From contig QZCP01000668.1 in assembly GCA_003956705.1 (NCBI GenBank), positions 149,141 to 213,140 of the forward strand: a DNA stretch of 64,000 nucleotides. The letters are read 5' to 3'. The DNA is from Brevipalpus yothersi. Its lineage: Eukaryota; Arthropoda; Arachnida; Trombidiformes; Tenuipalpidae. Positions within the stretch are counted from its first letter, which is position 1, and each line of letters opens with the position of its first letter. The notes under the pieces are model-generated. The model was not told where the DNA came from and did not search any database. It saw only the letters and a list, made by a program, of their open reading frames with translations. Positions 1 through 13,760 of this stretch are shown piece by piece. A program made the translations under genes and the position numbers.

Positions 1-2276
1 GTTTGCCGACGAAGATCATCACTCATCTATTCATTAACATTTAGACTTCATTTTTTTCTGGTGAGTGAGTGGCGTGACCTGTTCCGAATGAATTTTCGAA
101 TGATAAAATCGAAGAAAATATATATTTCATCCCATCTTCGCTGACAATCTGATCAGAATTATGCTTATTTCACCCCTTGCCATTGGTCGTACAAAATTTT
201 TGATCATATCAACGAAATGTACATGATAAAAATAGCCTATACGAATGAAAAATTTCTACTCAATCAATCCGCTTCTACTAGATAAATAATCAATCATAGC
301 CACAAGTGATCGGAGAAAAAAGAAGAAGTGTTCAGAAGTGGACAAGGAAGCAAGTGAACGATACAAACACATTTGGATTGCCAGCAGGCGATGGGAGGAA
401 GAAGAGGACACAGAAGAGAGAGAGAGAAATAAAGAAAAATATGCTCATCAGCCAAGTGGAAGAAGAAGATGGAGTGTAAACAGGGTGGAAGTCGTGGAAG
501 ATGTGCCGGATTGTCATGAAAGTGATGGAGCGAAAAAACCTCGAAACAATTAAGCTTATGTTTGTGAGGAGTTTGTGTGTGTGTGTGTGTTACTCTCGAT
601 TGTGCTGAGCATCAACAATCAACGTGAAAAAGAGAAACAAGAGGAACCATTTACCCATCCTCCAGATTTTTATTTTCTCATCCAAAGTTTGTCACTGGAT
701 AGATATGAGACTAAGGCGCGAGATGAAGAAGAAGAATGAAGAAGGAGAGAGAGAGAGAGAGACAAGAAGAAAGCAAACCATCGAATACTTTGATTACATC
801 ATGATGCTTATAATCAAACAGTGAATTCATTCTAAATGATGCGAACAAGTGATCCACTTGTGGCATCAAAATGGCTATAATTTTGGCAATTCTGATTGAT
901 GAACAATCTTTCTTTTACACACACTCACACATTCACTTTTACTCTTTTTTTCGGAGCTGCTTTAAAATGAGCTCTTCAAATCTGTGTGTGTGGGTGGTGA
1001 TAGCTCGACAATCCATTAATTCGCCCATACTTCTGATGTTCAAAATCGTTTGAATACTTTCATCACCTCAGTTTTTGAGTAGAAAAAGTCGAATTTTTAT
1101 TGATAATTTTTTGCATGTTAAAGTGAGAGTGAGAGATAGATTAAAAAAAAAAATTTGTCCATAATTTTGGATCGTTTGAGTTTCTCCACTTTCTTTCTAA
1201 CGGTACATTCTAGTGATTAGAATATGAGAGGAATATCATGTCCTGCTGACTCGTTAAAATTTTTCGAATGACAAATTGGAGGGAAAAGTATGCATCCTCT
1301 TGCACCGAGAGTTAATAATCTTAGTAATAGAGCATCTAAACGATCAACAAATTTCGATCATGATGATTTTTCATCAAATTTTGAGAATAACGGAGCACAT
1401 CGAGGCCGAGGTTGAGCAAAATTTTTCTTCTTCTCCTACTGCTGATACTATATACACACACACATATATATCATCATTCTGAATAGTTGAAAATTTTTCA
1501 TTCAAATGTTTGCCCCATATTCAATGAGGCTACAGTTTCTCATGCGACAAGCGTTTATCTGATCAAATGTCAGAAAAGATTCAGAGCCATGCAACAATTT
1601 TGGCACCAACAGTGATGCTCTGAAAATTCTTGCCAAAATGATGGACTACCACAAAGAAATTTTTTTTTCGGAAATATATTTCGATGAAATTCTTTACACA
1701 CACCCGCACTCTTCTTCTACCCATCATATATATTATTCAGAATATTCAGAATTACAGCATCTGTTCACATAACACTTTTGTCAACATCTACCTGGATGAA
1801 TATCAAGTCAACAGTTAATTGTTGCTCAATTTGAAATTTTTTTCAGCTCCCTCTCCTCTTCTCTTCTTTTCTCAACTTAAAGATATCAATCAGCGAAGAT
1901 GAAATGTCATGAAGAGGCTCACAAAGTTGAGATTACAACATTGTTGGATGAATGTTGTTGTGTGTGTGTATATGTGAGTGTGTTTGTGTGAAACATGGTC
2001 TAATGTAATGCCTTGATGTGGGGTGGCATAGAGGAGGGAAGGTGGGGATGGAGGGTGGGGGGTGGGGAATGAAAGTGGATGATTAATACAAAACAACAGT
2101 AGCAACGACATTCGAAAGATGAAAACAATGATTCATATGCTATATATAACATGGTAGATGCTAAAAATATTCCAGCCGGCATGTGAGCATTTCATTTTAA
2201 AGGCAAAATGTTAACTCACATGAATAAGCGTGGTCGGCATCCAAGATGCTGGAGTCTGGCTTACTGAACGTTATCA

Positions 2277-2344
2277 TCATCATCCTGATGAGGATGCTTA
2301 CTACTACCGCTACTACTACTAATATTGATGCTGATGCTGATGCT
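2277..2344. repeat. trinucleotide-rich low-complexity patch
   Basis: Runs of ATC, TAC/CTA and GATGCT units follow one another. This is a compound, imperfect trinucleotide repeat with no coding signal. Confidence 0.6.
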
Positions 2345-3833
2345 ATATTCCCCTTTTGATAACCGGAAACCAAGTCTCGGGTGCACATGGTGAAAGTTTG
2401 ATTTGCATCTGATACATTTTCGAATGAGAAAAAGTATTTTAAGATGTATATAATTGATTCATTGAGTTAAAAAATAACTCTTCTTCTTTCTTTCTACCAG
2501 GGAAAGAATTGTAATCTTCCTTGGCAGATGATGATCTCATCTCAAACTTTTTTTAATCGCTCTTAAAAATAGCATATATCTTCTTTGGAATGTGGAAAGT
2601 GTGTGAAAAATGACCATTTTGTGAGCCAAATTTTTCAATTAAACACTTTCCACTTAAAAATTCTCTTGTATATAACCCTAGTATATTATGTTTACCATAT
2701 GGAATTTTCTGAAGGTTATAAAAGTTTTGAATTGCTATATCCTATTTCTTGCCGATTATTTTATCAGAAGAAACTTTTCAAAGTTCCATAAAAAATTGGA
2801 AAAGGGTTTTGAGTTTCTCAAAAAATAATAAGTATATCAAATTTGTTCTCAATTTTGAAGGACGTTATACTTAACAGTATATATTTAATTTGATACAAAT
2901 ATTGGCACTCGAGTAAAGTATTTGAACATACCAAGCATTCTTAGCTGATCTAAAGTCGCATGGAAAAGCGGAAAATGAAATCAAGATGTTTGTTTTTGAA
3001 AGAATATTCCAAGACAACAAGCAATAGAGAAAGCAAAAGATCTTACATTGGCGAATCAATGTCTGATCGAAACCCAAGATTTGCCAGGGTGGAAAAAAAT
3101 GAAAGATTGACCTTACAATGAGATTATCGCCTCAAATCTTATTTTGTACCCTTGAATAATGCTCAGGGCTAATGTTACCTCTCTTTCTCTCTCTCTATTT
3201 TCTTTTCCAACTATCTTTGAAGGCATCCTAACTCGAATAAACACAATTCCTTGAGAGAGATAGATAGATAGAGAATGACAAATTCAATTCGGCAACATTG
3301 CGCTTCATGGTGAAATGACAAAAGAAAACTGCTAATCAATTACAAATATCGTCAGAAGTATACACACTCATATATTTTGCTATAGTTATAGAGGACCTCA
3401 AAAAGAATTTTGTTGAATCAAACGCATGGCTTGAAAAGAATGAGCCAGGTTTTGAAACTTTCACTTCTTCTTCATCTTCAAAAAATCGTGGGATGCTGCT
3501 CATTGAGTTAGCATCTCTCGCCTTCTCTCTCTTCCTCCGCCCTGATCTTTGCTCTTTTTCCTCTTGTTTTCATCATTTTCATCATCAGTCAGCAGTGTTC
3601 TCGATCAAGATTCCATTCATACTGTAAATTTTTGCTCCTATTTCTTTTCGGGTTCCTCGAAAAATTGCGTAATAATTTGAAACACTTGACAAAATGATCA
3701 TTCTTATTTTTCTCTTCTTCTTCATCTTCCCATCTTCAGCCCACTTTTTCCTAAGTAATCTCATCAGCCATTCTATCCTCATAACATACCGCAGAACCGA
3801 AGATAATCTTCATTACAATTATCTGAGTAGGAA

Positions 3834-3876
3834 AAAGCTTCCACCATCACAGTATACTGAGCACAGTGGAAGCTTT
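3834..3876. repeat. perfect 11-bp inverted repeat
   Basis: The arms AAAGCTTCCAC and GTGGAAGCTTT are perfect complements separated by 21 bases. The spacer itself holds the palindrome CAGTATACTG. It could form a cruciform or an RNA hairpin but is short for a microRNA precursor. Confidence 0.6.
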
Positions 3877-4558
3877 CAACCATGCCTCTCTGTCACCATG
3901 CAAAATCTTTCACTTTTACCCATGCCATTTCCTCGGGATCACCATCATCCCATTATCTTCATCTCAGAGGAACTTTAAGAACCCAGCTAATCGCAGAATA
4001 TCTTCTTGACATCTCTCTTTCTCTCTCTCTCTCTCTTTCCCAGGCAAAATCAACATATAGTTGTTATTTCCTGATCTATTTTGCTGTAGCATCTTCGCCT
4101 AGTAGATAGATGGAAGAGAATATATAGAAGTTCTGTATTCAACAGATTCGCATCAACGTCTTCATTGTCATGCTCATCTAAGAATCAAAAGTTTGCCCTC
4201 GATTACGCTCTATTTCGTACCTAGTAGTACAATTTATGAGCCTCATTTTGAAACTTTTTTCCCTCTCGTTCCAGTTACATTGGCTGATTGGTGTGTATTA
4301 GAGAGAGAAGAAAAAGATAGAATGAAAGTTTCAGAAGTGAGGAAAAAAATTGAAACTCAAAAAGATACTGAAAAATTTCTCTCTCTCTCTCTTTCAAGAA
4401 CTGTATAAGAGAAGCAGAAATAAGCCATTTCGGCAGAATTCCATCCAAATGTTGATGCAAACACTTTCATGCAAAAAGTTCATCAAGATCATTATTTATC
4501 TTTGTCAATTATCAGTATCTTCCGTTTCTTTCGTCTTCTCTCTCATCTTCATCCCCAT

Positions 4559-4561
<3 letters not shown>

Positions 4562-4596
<35 letters not shown>
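4562..4596. repeat. (CT)n microsatellite
   Basis: About 33 bases of uninterrupted CT dinucleotide repeat. Confidence 0.95.
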
Positions 4597-4597
<1 letters not shown>

Positions 4598-4737
4598 GCC
4601 ACTTTTTGGTGCTCGTACTCACAATTAATCACAATAAAAATTTCAATGCACAAATTGTGAGGAGCAAATGAACATGAAAGCGCGTCACAATCATCACTAT
4701 CGTGGACAAGAATAGCAAAATGAATGAATTATTGCAC

Positions 4738-4821
4738 AGCCCATAGGAACCCATAGGACCCCATAGTCAATCTACAGGCAACCCATAAGCAACCCAAAGT
4801 CAATCCATAGACAACCCAGCA
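4738..4821. repeat. degenerate minisatellite
   Basis: Imperfect 11-12 bp units built around CCCATAG and CAACCCA recur about seven times, for example CCCATAGGA, CCCATAGTCAA and CCCATAAGCAA. There is no coding signal. Confidence 0.6.
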
Positions 4822-5090
4822 ACTCTTCTTCACGACGAAGACTTTTTTCCATCTTCCTCTCCGCCTTCTTCCTTCCTCTCTCGTCTTCACCGATACCAGT
4901 AAGTTCAATAAACTTCGCCAATATTCCTCTACTCTCAAATGAGATCAAGATATCAATACGATTTACTCTAACTCACTGACGTAATCAGCGGGAAAAGTTA
5001 GGTTTTCAGGGAATACTGTATTGCATTGATGCACAAAATTTCGGTTAAAATTCGCCTCATTTTTACTACCTATTCATTTGTTTAATTATC

Positions 5091-5093
<3 letters not shown>

Positions 5094-5131
<38 letters not shown>
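5094..5131. repeat. (GA)n microsatellite
   Basis: About 38 bases of uninterrupted GA repeat, roughly 120 bp from a second and longer GA tract. Confidence 0.95.
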
Positions 5132-5134
<3 letters not shown>

Positions 5135-5246
5135 AGAATATGGATGAGTTTTGGGGAAATGAAAGATGACAAGCCTTGAGAGCCTTTGAGAGTTAGCACT
5201 TGTGTATCACTTTGGGAAAAGTGAAACAGAGAAAATAGGCAATTTT

Positions 5247-5248
<2 letters not shown>

Positions 5249-5319
<71 letters not shown>
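5249..5319. repeat. (GA)n microsatellite
   Basis: About 70 bases of uninterrupted GA repeat. Confidence 0.95.
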
Positions 5320-5322
<3 letters not shown>

Positions 5323-6471
5323 AAAATTAATATCTACACCCAAAAATAAGGGCCAAACGACGTGGATACGGTTTGATGGAGGAGAAAAAATTAACTACTC
5401 TTACGATTAATCGCCTGATTGGTGGCCAAAATTTTTCTCCTCCACTTGCTGATGGGGATATCTTGAATTTCAATAATGTTAACTCATTCATGAACAGTGA
5501 AAGTGGTTTGAAAGTGTTAAGAAGATTTTTCATTCCTTCTTCTTCTTCTTTCCCTATCTATCTCTCTACACTATATGGCTTACTCATTCCACCTACTCTT
5601 GATTTATTTGAAATTTTTGGTTGACATTGACATTTTGCATGGAAGATAATGATTATCTTTCAAGCATAATGAGTGGAGCAGCATAGTTGAAGTATATTTT
5701 TTCTGAAAATTTCTTGTCATCAACAGTCAGATAGGTAGGGGTGGAAGAAGTTGTACACAATTAATTCGATTAACTTGAAACGAAATCATCATGATGGAAA
5801 GAACAAATGGACATATCAAAGATTGAAGGAGAGAAAAAAATTTTGGCCCACAAGTGGAAGGAAGAGAGAGAAGATGAAAAGAAATTAAAGAGGGCATACA
5901 GAAAGAAATTGGATTCTGTTGCCGAAATTATTTTCAGTAATCTGACAACCATTCTAATTGTGTGATAATGTGAATTTCAAAAATTGTGAAGCTAAAATTT
6001 TTTGGCCCTCTATTCAACCTCGTTCTGTTCCAGACAAAATTCCATGAGATGACATCCAACTCTTTTCTCTCTCTCTCTCTTTGGAATACCATAGACAACT
6101 ATCATTGTACTGTATCGCAACGTCTTGGAGAAGAGTAAAATCTTTCTCTCCTTTTGACATCACAATAAAGTGCACTGTATTTCAACATTAGTAAGGTTAA
6201 TTCGGTTGCTATCAAATGAAATGAAGAAACAGAACACTGGCATGGCATGGCATGAAAACCTTCACCCAACTTCTTGAATCAAGTGAGTTTCAAAAAGTAA
6301 TGAACTATACCCAGCATCCTAAATACGTATGTTCTCCCTATCAGTATTCATCAAGATTCATTTAAGAACGGTCCTAAGACACTCAGTTCCAGCATGAAGA
6401 ATTTCGGTGGCTCAAGAAAGAAGGAGGAAGTTTTCCCCACAAAACTGTGGAAGAAGAAAAAGATGCTGGGA

Positions 6472-6506
<35 letters not shown>

Positions 6507-7604
6507 AATTCCACGGAAGATCGACAAGAAATTCGAAATCATGATCCCACTTTTTCTCTCTTCCTGAAAAATTCTTTCCATCATGCTTTGGATAGCATCT
6601 CAAATTAGAGCTATCATCTCTGCACACAAGTGACTTCTCGGTATCAGACAGAAATAATGCATCTTTTGGAGAAGTAAACAAGACTCATCTTGAGACGTGC
6701 AAGGTGAAAGGTGCCAAACAGCAATAATTGGCCTAACGGTTATATTCGTCTCTTTTGGGCGACAATCTCTGGTTCCAATTGCTGACTATGTGTCTTGTTG
6801 GGAAATTAATTTTTCATTCCAAAATTCATTTTCATGAGAGAGAGAGAGAAAGAGATGAAAGCAGTTCATGATGTGCTCCATCAGAGGAGAGAGACACATA
6901 GTAAGAGAAAGAGGGGAAGAATAGGTTTAATTGACATGTAAATTCTGTTCAAAAAAGATATACTGACTTATCATGTCTCAAAAAAGAGTTCATTTCGACA
7001 CTAGGCTTTCACTGTCTTTCTATTTTACTTTTCTTTCCCTTTTATTTTTACTTTGGACTTGCCATCATCGATCACCTATAACCACGTACGTGCGTGTGTA
7101 TGTGTATGTGTGTGTAAATTAAGAGGTAAAATTCTTTTTTTCTATTTAAAGTAAAACCGCTTTCCGGTGACGAACTGGAAAGCGGAGAGATATTTTCAGA
7201 GCAAGTGATGAGGTGAGATGTGTGATGCCAGTGGTGAATCTTCAGCTTCATCTTCTTCATCCTCCAGCATCCAGTATGTTCGTTTTCTCTTTTCTCTCTT
7301 TCTCCAGTCAATGGATCAAAGTCTCTCAGCTCAGCATATGAAAAACCAGGACAACTGAAGGGACTTGGTTTCATGAAATTAAAGTGGCATGAAGATAAGC
7401 CTTGGAGGGTCGATGACATCGGCATGGAAGAGAGAGATAGAAGAGCAGAGAAGAGAAAGATTGGAAGACAGAGGAGAAAAGTGAAAAGGACAGGAGAAAA
7501 CGAAAGTGGAAACTGTTCATCTTCGTCGAGAAAAACTTTCACAAGTGAATTTCGAAAAGATATTGACAGTCTATCTTTTTCGCAAATCTTTTCGCGCTCC
7601 ATCC

Positions 7605-7608
<4 letters not shown>

Positions 7609-7688
<80 letters not shown>
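7609..7688. repeat. (CT)n microsatellite
   Basis: About 80 bases of CT repeat with one TT interruption. The long frames crossing it on both strands (Ser-Leu or Arg-Glu runs) are repeat artefacts. Confidence 0.95.
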
Positions 7689-7690
<2 letters not shown>

Positions 7691-9865
7691 ACTACGCAAC
7701 ACTGATTCGTCGAAAGACACTGATAGGTACACGAGCATTGAGAATATCATCTTGAAACATCATGAGTGAGAGATAGAGAGAGAGGAAATTTTTCTAGCTT
7801 GCAATAATCAAAAGGATCAATTGATGAAAAACTATGACTACTGCTATTAGTAAGTAACTGTACTTCTAATCTCTGTTCACTGATACAGTGGCATCTCTGC
7901 ATCTGGATCCAAAAGGGTAAAATGATAGGGACAAGACAACGTTACAGTATTTCCATAGTGTATATATATATTGGAGATGCCTCAACGACAAAGTTGATCT
8001 TTGATGATGATAGGATGAGGACGAGAAAGAAAAAGAGTGAACCTCGCATATCTTTCATCGGCGGCCCAAATTCGCATCACACCAATGTGAATGGTGGTTA
8101 CAGTTACATAAACCCTTTTGGCACCGACAAATATCGTAAGCCATCATATTGCAGTCAAGTCCACGAGACGACTTCTCTTCATCTCGATGACTTTTGCTGA
8201 TGACGGCAATGATAATGGGAAGAGGGCTTCAGCAAAGGCCCCTCGAAAAAAAAGTCCCCACAAATGAGCGGCAAAGTGAGGAATGTTTCCAGCCAGAGGA
8301 ACCACACTTATTCGTCAATTCATGGAAAACAAATCAGCAATAAAAGCTTGTAGTAAATTTATAAAAAGAGGCATCTCTTGACCTGAAGCCAAGAATCAAC
8401 CTTGCAAGTAGCTTTCCTAGTAGTTGTATAAGAGCGAAGAGTGTCCTCATTTCATCGAGCATGTTACACATACAGAATAACGGTAAAAGTTTTGTCGTGT
8501 AAATAATTGATTTGATCCTTCCTTAAGCCTATAGTGTGTAGACCTTCAAACCTTTCTGTTTCTTCTTCTTTTTCTTCTTCAAGGTATCCCGAAAGAATTT
8601 CCCTGCTGCACTTGCTCTCTTTAATTGGGAATTCTGTTCATTTTTGACTCATAGATGCGAGATGAAGCCAAAAAATAGGCATTCCTGGTATGAAAGAGTT
8701 TGTTTTTCCACTAGTTGCTGATTATTATCTTAAGATAGCCATCCACGAGAGCGTCGATAGTCATGTGTACGGTAGAACAGTAGAAATGGAAAAGAAGAAA
8801 AAAAGAGAAGATGTCAACGATGCTATGGATCATTACCATCGGCATCTCATTATGATTCATATATCCATCATCGTCACCCATGAAGCGGCAATGTTGTGCT
8901 GCCCAAGTTTTTTTTCAGAACTTCTCCAGCCGGAGAAAATCCCATGGCAAATGGGCAAGCAAGTAGCAAATACATTCAGTAAAAAAATTGACAATTTTAC
9001 ACACGCACATAATCTCTCTTTCTTCCTTGTACCCACTCACTTTGATATCATGGTATTTTGCTAAGAGTCTGTGAATGTTGTGAGGAATTTTGTTTTGTTT
9101 TGTTCTACAGCGTTCCACGTATTCTGATGAGAAAAAAAGTGTTTCATCCAAGAGTAGGAAATCCAAAGCTGATGGCAAGACAAGATAGAGTAAAATTTTT
9201 AGGTCTTAAGATGATGATAAGTCGAGGAGAGAGAGAGAGCGAGCATACAGTAGCGGAAGATGAGAATGACTAGGCGAGAAAGAGAAAAAGAAAGAGGGTT
9301 GTGATAGAGAGATGAGAGAGAGAGAGAAAGAATTCAGCATCTTTTTCTCCACATGCTTTTCTCTCTCTCAACTTTGATTTTATGCCATCCAAATATTTAC
9401 ACTGCGATCAACTGAATTGCCTCACTTTCATTCTTCTTCAAGCGGAACTCTTCACCCCTTCACTTTCTCTTTCTCGCCCCTCTTCATCTTGTAGCACCAC
9501 AAGGACCAGCCTCTCTTCTTTTTTCCTCATTCATTGGGTATCATTATCATCTTACAAACCTAAGCATGTGGAAGAATCAGCAAGTTCCATAGACATAGGA
9601 TGAAGGAGAGAGGAAGAGAGAGAGAGAATTTCTAGTAAAAATCTTGATGTGTGCCAGTGGATCAAGAGCTCGTTCATAAACTCTCTCTCTCTTTCATTTG
9701 TATAATGCATTCGATTGTGATGATTTTATGGCATCATTTTGGTTTGTTATTGTTTTTATCTTTGTTTCCGAAGGAAGAGGAAAAGAAAAAGAAGATATTT
9801 TGAACTCAATCGATATTTTCACTAATTACAACTTGATGCATACATAAAAAGTTGAAAAGTTTTTT

Positions 9866-9905
<40 letters not shown>

Positions 9906-12900
9906 CTCTCTTAACCGATACATACAGAGAGATGAGGTTGATAACCCGAAAGAAGGAGAAGAAAAAAAATCCTTTTTTTCAGCTTAATAAATGACTCCTA
10001 CTCTATGATTGGTGACATTATCTATAAAATAATAGGATTTCAGAGACTGTCTTGAAACTGATTTTCAGCATCAATTATCACCGAATAAATTATCATAACT
10101 AATGGCAAGGCGATTTGTGTGGCACTATTCGGATGAACAGTTATCTGTCTCTGTGGTTGAGCAAATGAACAAGGCGAAAAAAGACAAGACATACACCAAA
10201 GAGTTGGCAAAGGAATATGAATAATGAATGGCGAATGTCTTTTGGTTGATCTTTACTTTTTCTCTCTCTAAACTAATGCCAATTCAAGTGAAACTTTGAG
10301 CATTATATCAACAAGTTGAGGCAAGAAATCAACAGGATAAGGAACAGACTAAACAGCCATGGAAATTGTGATTCATTACATGTTCCGTTATTTTCCATTC
10401 TTCCTTAGATACTTTATCCCCATAGATCAAGTGTCCTCAAATGATTTGAGCTTTTATTTTTTCTTTTCACGAGAACTTTTCGTTTTTTCTCAACTCGATT
10501 TGAACTGAAAATGAATGGCTAAGATCATTCACAGTGTGATTGATAATTGTTAAATTCTGGGTTTGAAGAGAAACAAGCAAAAAATTTTTGGAGACTATCT
10601 TCTCCTGTCTATGGCATGATCGAGTTAAATTTATGAGTTGATAGATAGCCATCAATGAATCAAGAAAATTAAGAGGGTGCTGAGATTCTGTTGAAATTTT
10701 CTCCCTTTCTAATCTTCAAATCTGATTCATTGTTGTCTATATTTCTCCGCGATCATCCTTAATCTTATCTGATGATCATTAATTGATTGAAAATGTCTTA
10801 AGTAAAATGAATAGGAATTTAAAAGACAATTAAATTGGCGGAAGGAAAATTTCCGGTAGAGAAGGGTAATTAGGTCACAATCTAGTTTTCCTAGTAACTG
10901 CTAGGATCCAGTCTGTTACTGAGAAATGATATTAGAACTTCAAATTCCATCCTACTCACCCTTGATGGTCTCACGATTCAGATCTTCGCTCAAGCCATAA
11001 AATGGAGTTAATTATTGGTCACTATTGGTTCCTTTGATGAGCAGATTTAATCACTTAAACGACTGATAATATCAAATTTTCATCTAAATCTATTCGCAAA
11101 CGAACCCAATAACATTGAGAAAGGACAAAAATAGAACTCGAAATGTTTTCCAGTTCACAAGATGGAAGCATACTCTGATAAAAATTTGAATGATTTTACC
11201 GAGAAAAATTTAAATTTTGGCATCAAGAATTAGAAAAATATGCATCCATAGTCCGATAATCAATCGGCGTGAAATTGAGAAAATTTTCAAGCATCGCGAC
11301 ATTGTACTAACGGAATTGTAATCGAATTGTTTTGAATTGTATTCCACCTCATCTGATGAGTGAATATATGTATTAATATTCATGATCGGTATTAATTTTC
11401 ACTCAATTACGATAATTTTCACAATTATATGAATTTTTGTAGAACTAAGACAAGATATTCCTTGATTTATCCAATCAAACAGTCTCTAATGGATCTTCCC
11501 TGGTTGGAGCCTCAACAAACGCAAAGCATTCCTCATGATTTGCCCAAACTTTCCAAATCAGGATCATTTTCAACCACGTGAGATCTTATTGACTTAAATT
11601 ATCGAGAATAATTAAAATTAATGAGCTCATAACTGAGAGAAGTCAAGACAAGAAACTCAAAGCATCAACATTGCCGGTAAATAATCAACTCTCCCAGTAT
11701 AAACTTCTGGAGTTTATGAAACTCTAAAACTAAACTGAACTTTGTCTAGATAGAAGAATTATTCTTCGAAACATATTTCATCGAATACTTCATCTTCGAA
11801 GGAATCCAGCCATCAAATTTGATACACATTGACGATATTAACCGTTTTCTGTTTAAAATGTGATTATCTTCGTTCAAACGAAAGCCAGCAAGTGTTTGAA
11901 GAAAAGTTTTGACATGATTTCACACTTTTTTCCTATCAAAATATCGAAAATAATACTCACATTATAAATGATTTTAAATGTATATACAATTAGTCGATGA
12001 AACAAAATTTTTGAATGTCCAGATGATATCACTGTTTTCTACACCAAATCACAGTCTAATGGAAATGTTTTCACAGAACCATTGAAATCACAAAGTTCGA
12101 CGATGTTGACTATTAAGCCGGTTTGGTGAGAAGCACAAAAAGACGAAAAAAATTGTCTTCCAAATAGAAAGAGAATTCTAGATATTATGGTGAGAACGGA
12201 AGGGAATTTCAGCAATAATCAGCGGAAAAAAGAGTCAAAAGTCAACTGTCTTGATATTCAGTTCAGTCATTTGATCACTAAAATGAACATTATCTTGACT
12301 GTTGGGGATCGGCCAGAGTTTGATCTGTTCAATTCAACGACAAATGCTTAACTGCGAAAAGGAACGTCCGACGGACACCCACGGACATATGCAAGCGAAA
12401 ATTTTCTTCTTTCAATTGGCACACACCACACACTACACTTGCCCAAATGTTCGAGACGAACTAGTTTTCACACAAAAATTCAGTTCGGACGATACTCACA
12501 TACACAAGTGAGGACGATGAGTGGCAATAATAAAAATGTATATATGTGAATGGAAAAGAAATACTGTCGAAATAGAGAGACCACTGAGCAATTGGCCTGA
12601 GTTCTATCGGCACAGTCGAAGTAAGAGAGAAAGAGAGAGAGAGAGAGAAGCCAAGAAGATTTCCCGCCAACGCATCAGCACCACGCAAATGTGTATGCTT
12701 GAGGATGTGAATTTTCTCTCTTTCTCTCCCTCTCTCTTTCTTTTTGTACACTTTTAACAACATTTGTCCACTATATTCATGCCGATTTTTTGGGCTTCAT
12801 CAACGGATCAGCTAATCCGATTTTTTCATTTTATCCTTGAGGCAGAAAGAAAGATGACAGAGAAGATATTGAAGTATATACTTTTATCATCATCATTATC

Positions 12901-13173
12901 GCCATCCTATTTACATCCTATTTACATTCCAATACACATCAAAGTAAGTAACATTTTTATAGGTCCAGTAATGCGATTATTTTTTTCCAGTCTTCCAGAG
13001 ATGGTGGTAATCAATATTGTTTTTGAAAATTTTTGAAAGTGATATCTCTTCATCCATCGAACATCAACAGGTCCATGAGTACTGAGGATAGAAACAAGCG
13101 AACTTCTCCACCGCCACCCACATTATGGTTGATCGAGAAAGAGAATCAAGCTCAAAACTCTGTTTTCCCTCTT

Positions 13174-13175
<2 letters not shown>

Positions 13176-13232
<57 letters not shown>
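13176..13232. repeat. (CT)n microsatellite
   Basis: About 57 bases of uninterrupted CT repeat. Confidence 0.95.
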
Positions 13233-13236
<4 letters not shown>

Positions 13237-13722
13237 TTCATTCATGAGTTCCTCTACTACCACGCATACAACAAATCAAATACACATGCATACAATATGT
13301 GTGCCAAGGTTAACACGATGTCGAAACGAGTGAACCTCAAATGATTGAAGAAGAAGAAGAGAAGGAAACCGGTACATCCGGTGGAATCGAAAGGTGCATC
13401 TCATTGACTAGTGATGATCAAAATCTGTGTAATTAAGACCAATATTGTGGGTTATTAGTAGTCGCTGGAACATAGTTGATGAGGCTCAAGATGATTGATG
13501 ACGGGAAATGATAAACATGATGTTCATAATTAGAAACAGATCAACCATTAGCTGGAGATGGACAAATTGGTCAGAATCTGTGGACTTTGGATGTTTATTA
13601 TTTTCTTTCGTCCTCTTGATCGTAAGTAGTCGTAATGGCTAAGATTGGAGCCCGAAAAACATTTCGATCGTCAACGTCATGGCTGTGGTTTGCGTCATCA
13701 ACGTATACAAACATCAATCTAT

Positions 13723-13760
13723 CCATTCATTTACTCATTCATTCATACATTCATTCATTT
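13723..13760. repeat. (ATTC)n tetranucleotide repeat
   Basis: Imperfect ATTC/ATAC tetranucleotide repeat, about nine units. Confidence 0.8.

Noticed and set aside
3834..3876. microRNA precursor
   Set aside because: Arms are only 11 bp and the total span is 43 bases, too short for a canonical precursor.
3694..3978. 94-codon frame with a signal-peptide-like start
   Set aside because: The hydrophobic start is a by-product of a pyrimidine-rich stretch; no conserved residues follow.
7072..7692. 206-codon minus-strand frame
   Set aside because: It begins in the GA tract (Arg-Glu run) and the rest lacks any domain or conserved pattern.
8690..9064. 124-codon + frame
   Set aside because: Long for AT-rich DNA, but no domain, signal peptide or splice context; composition matches the flanks.
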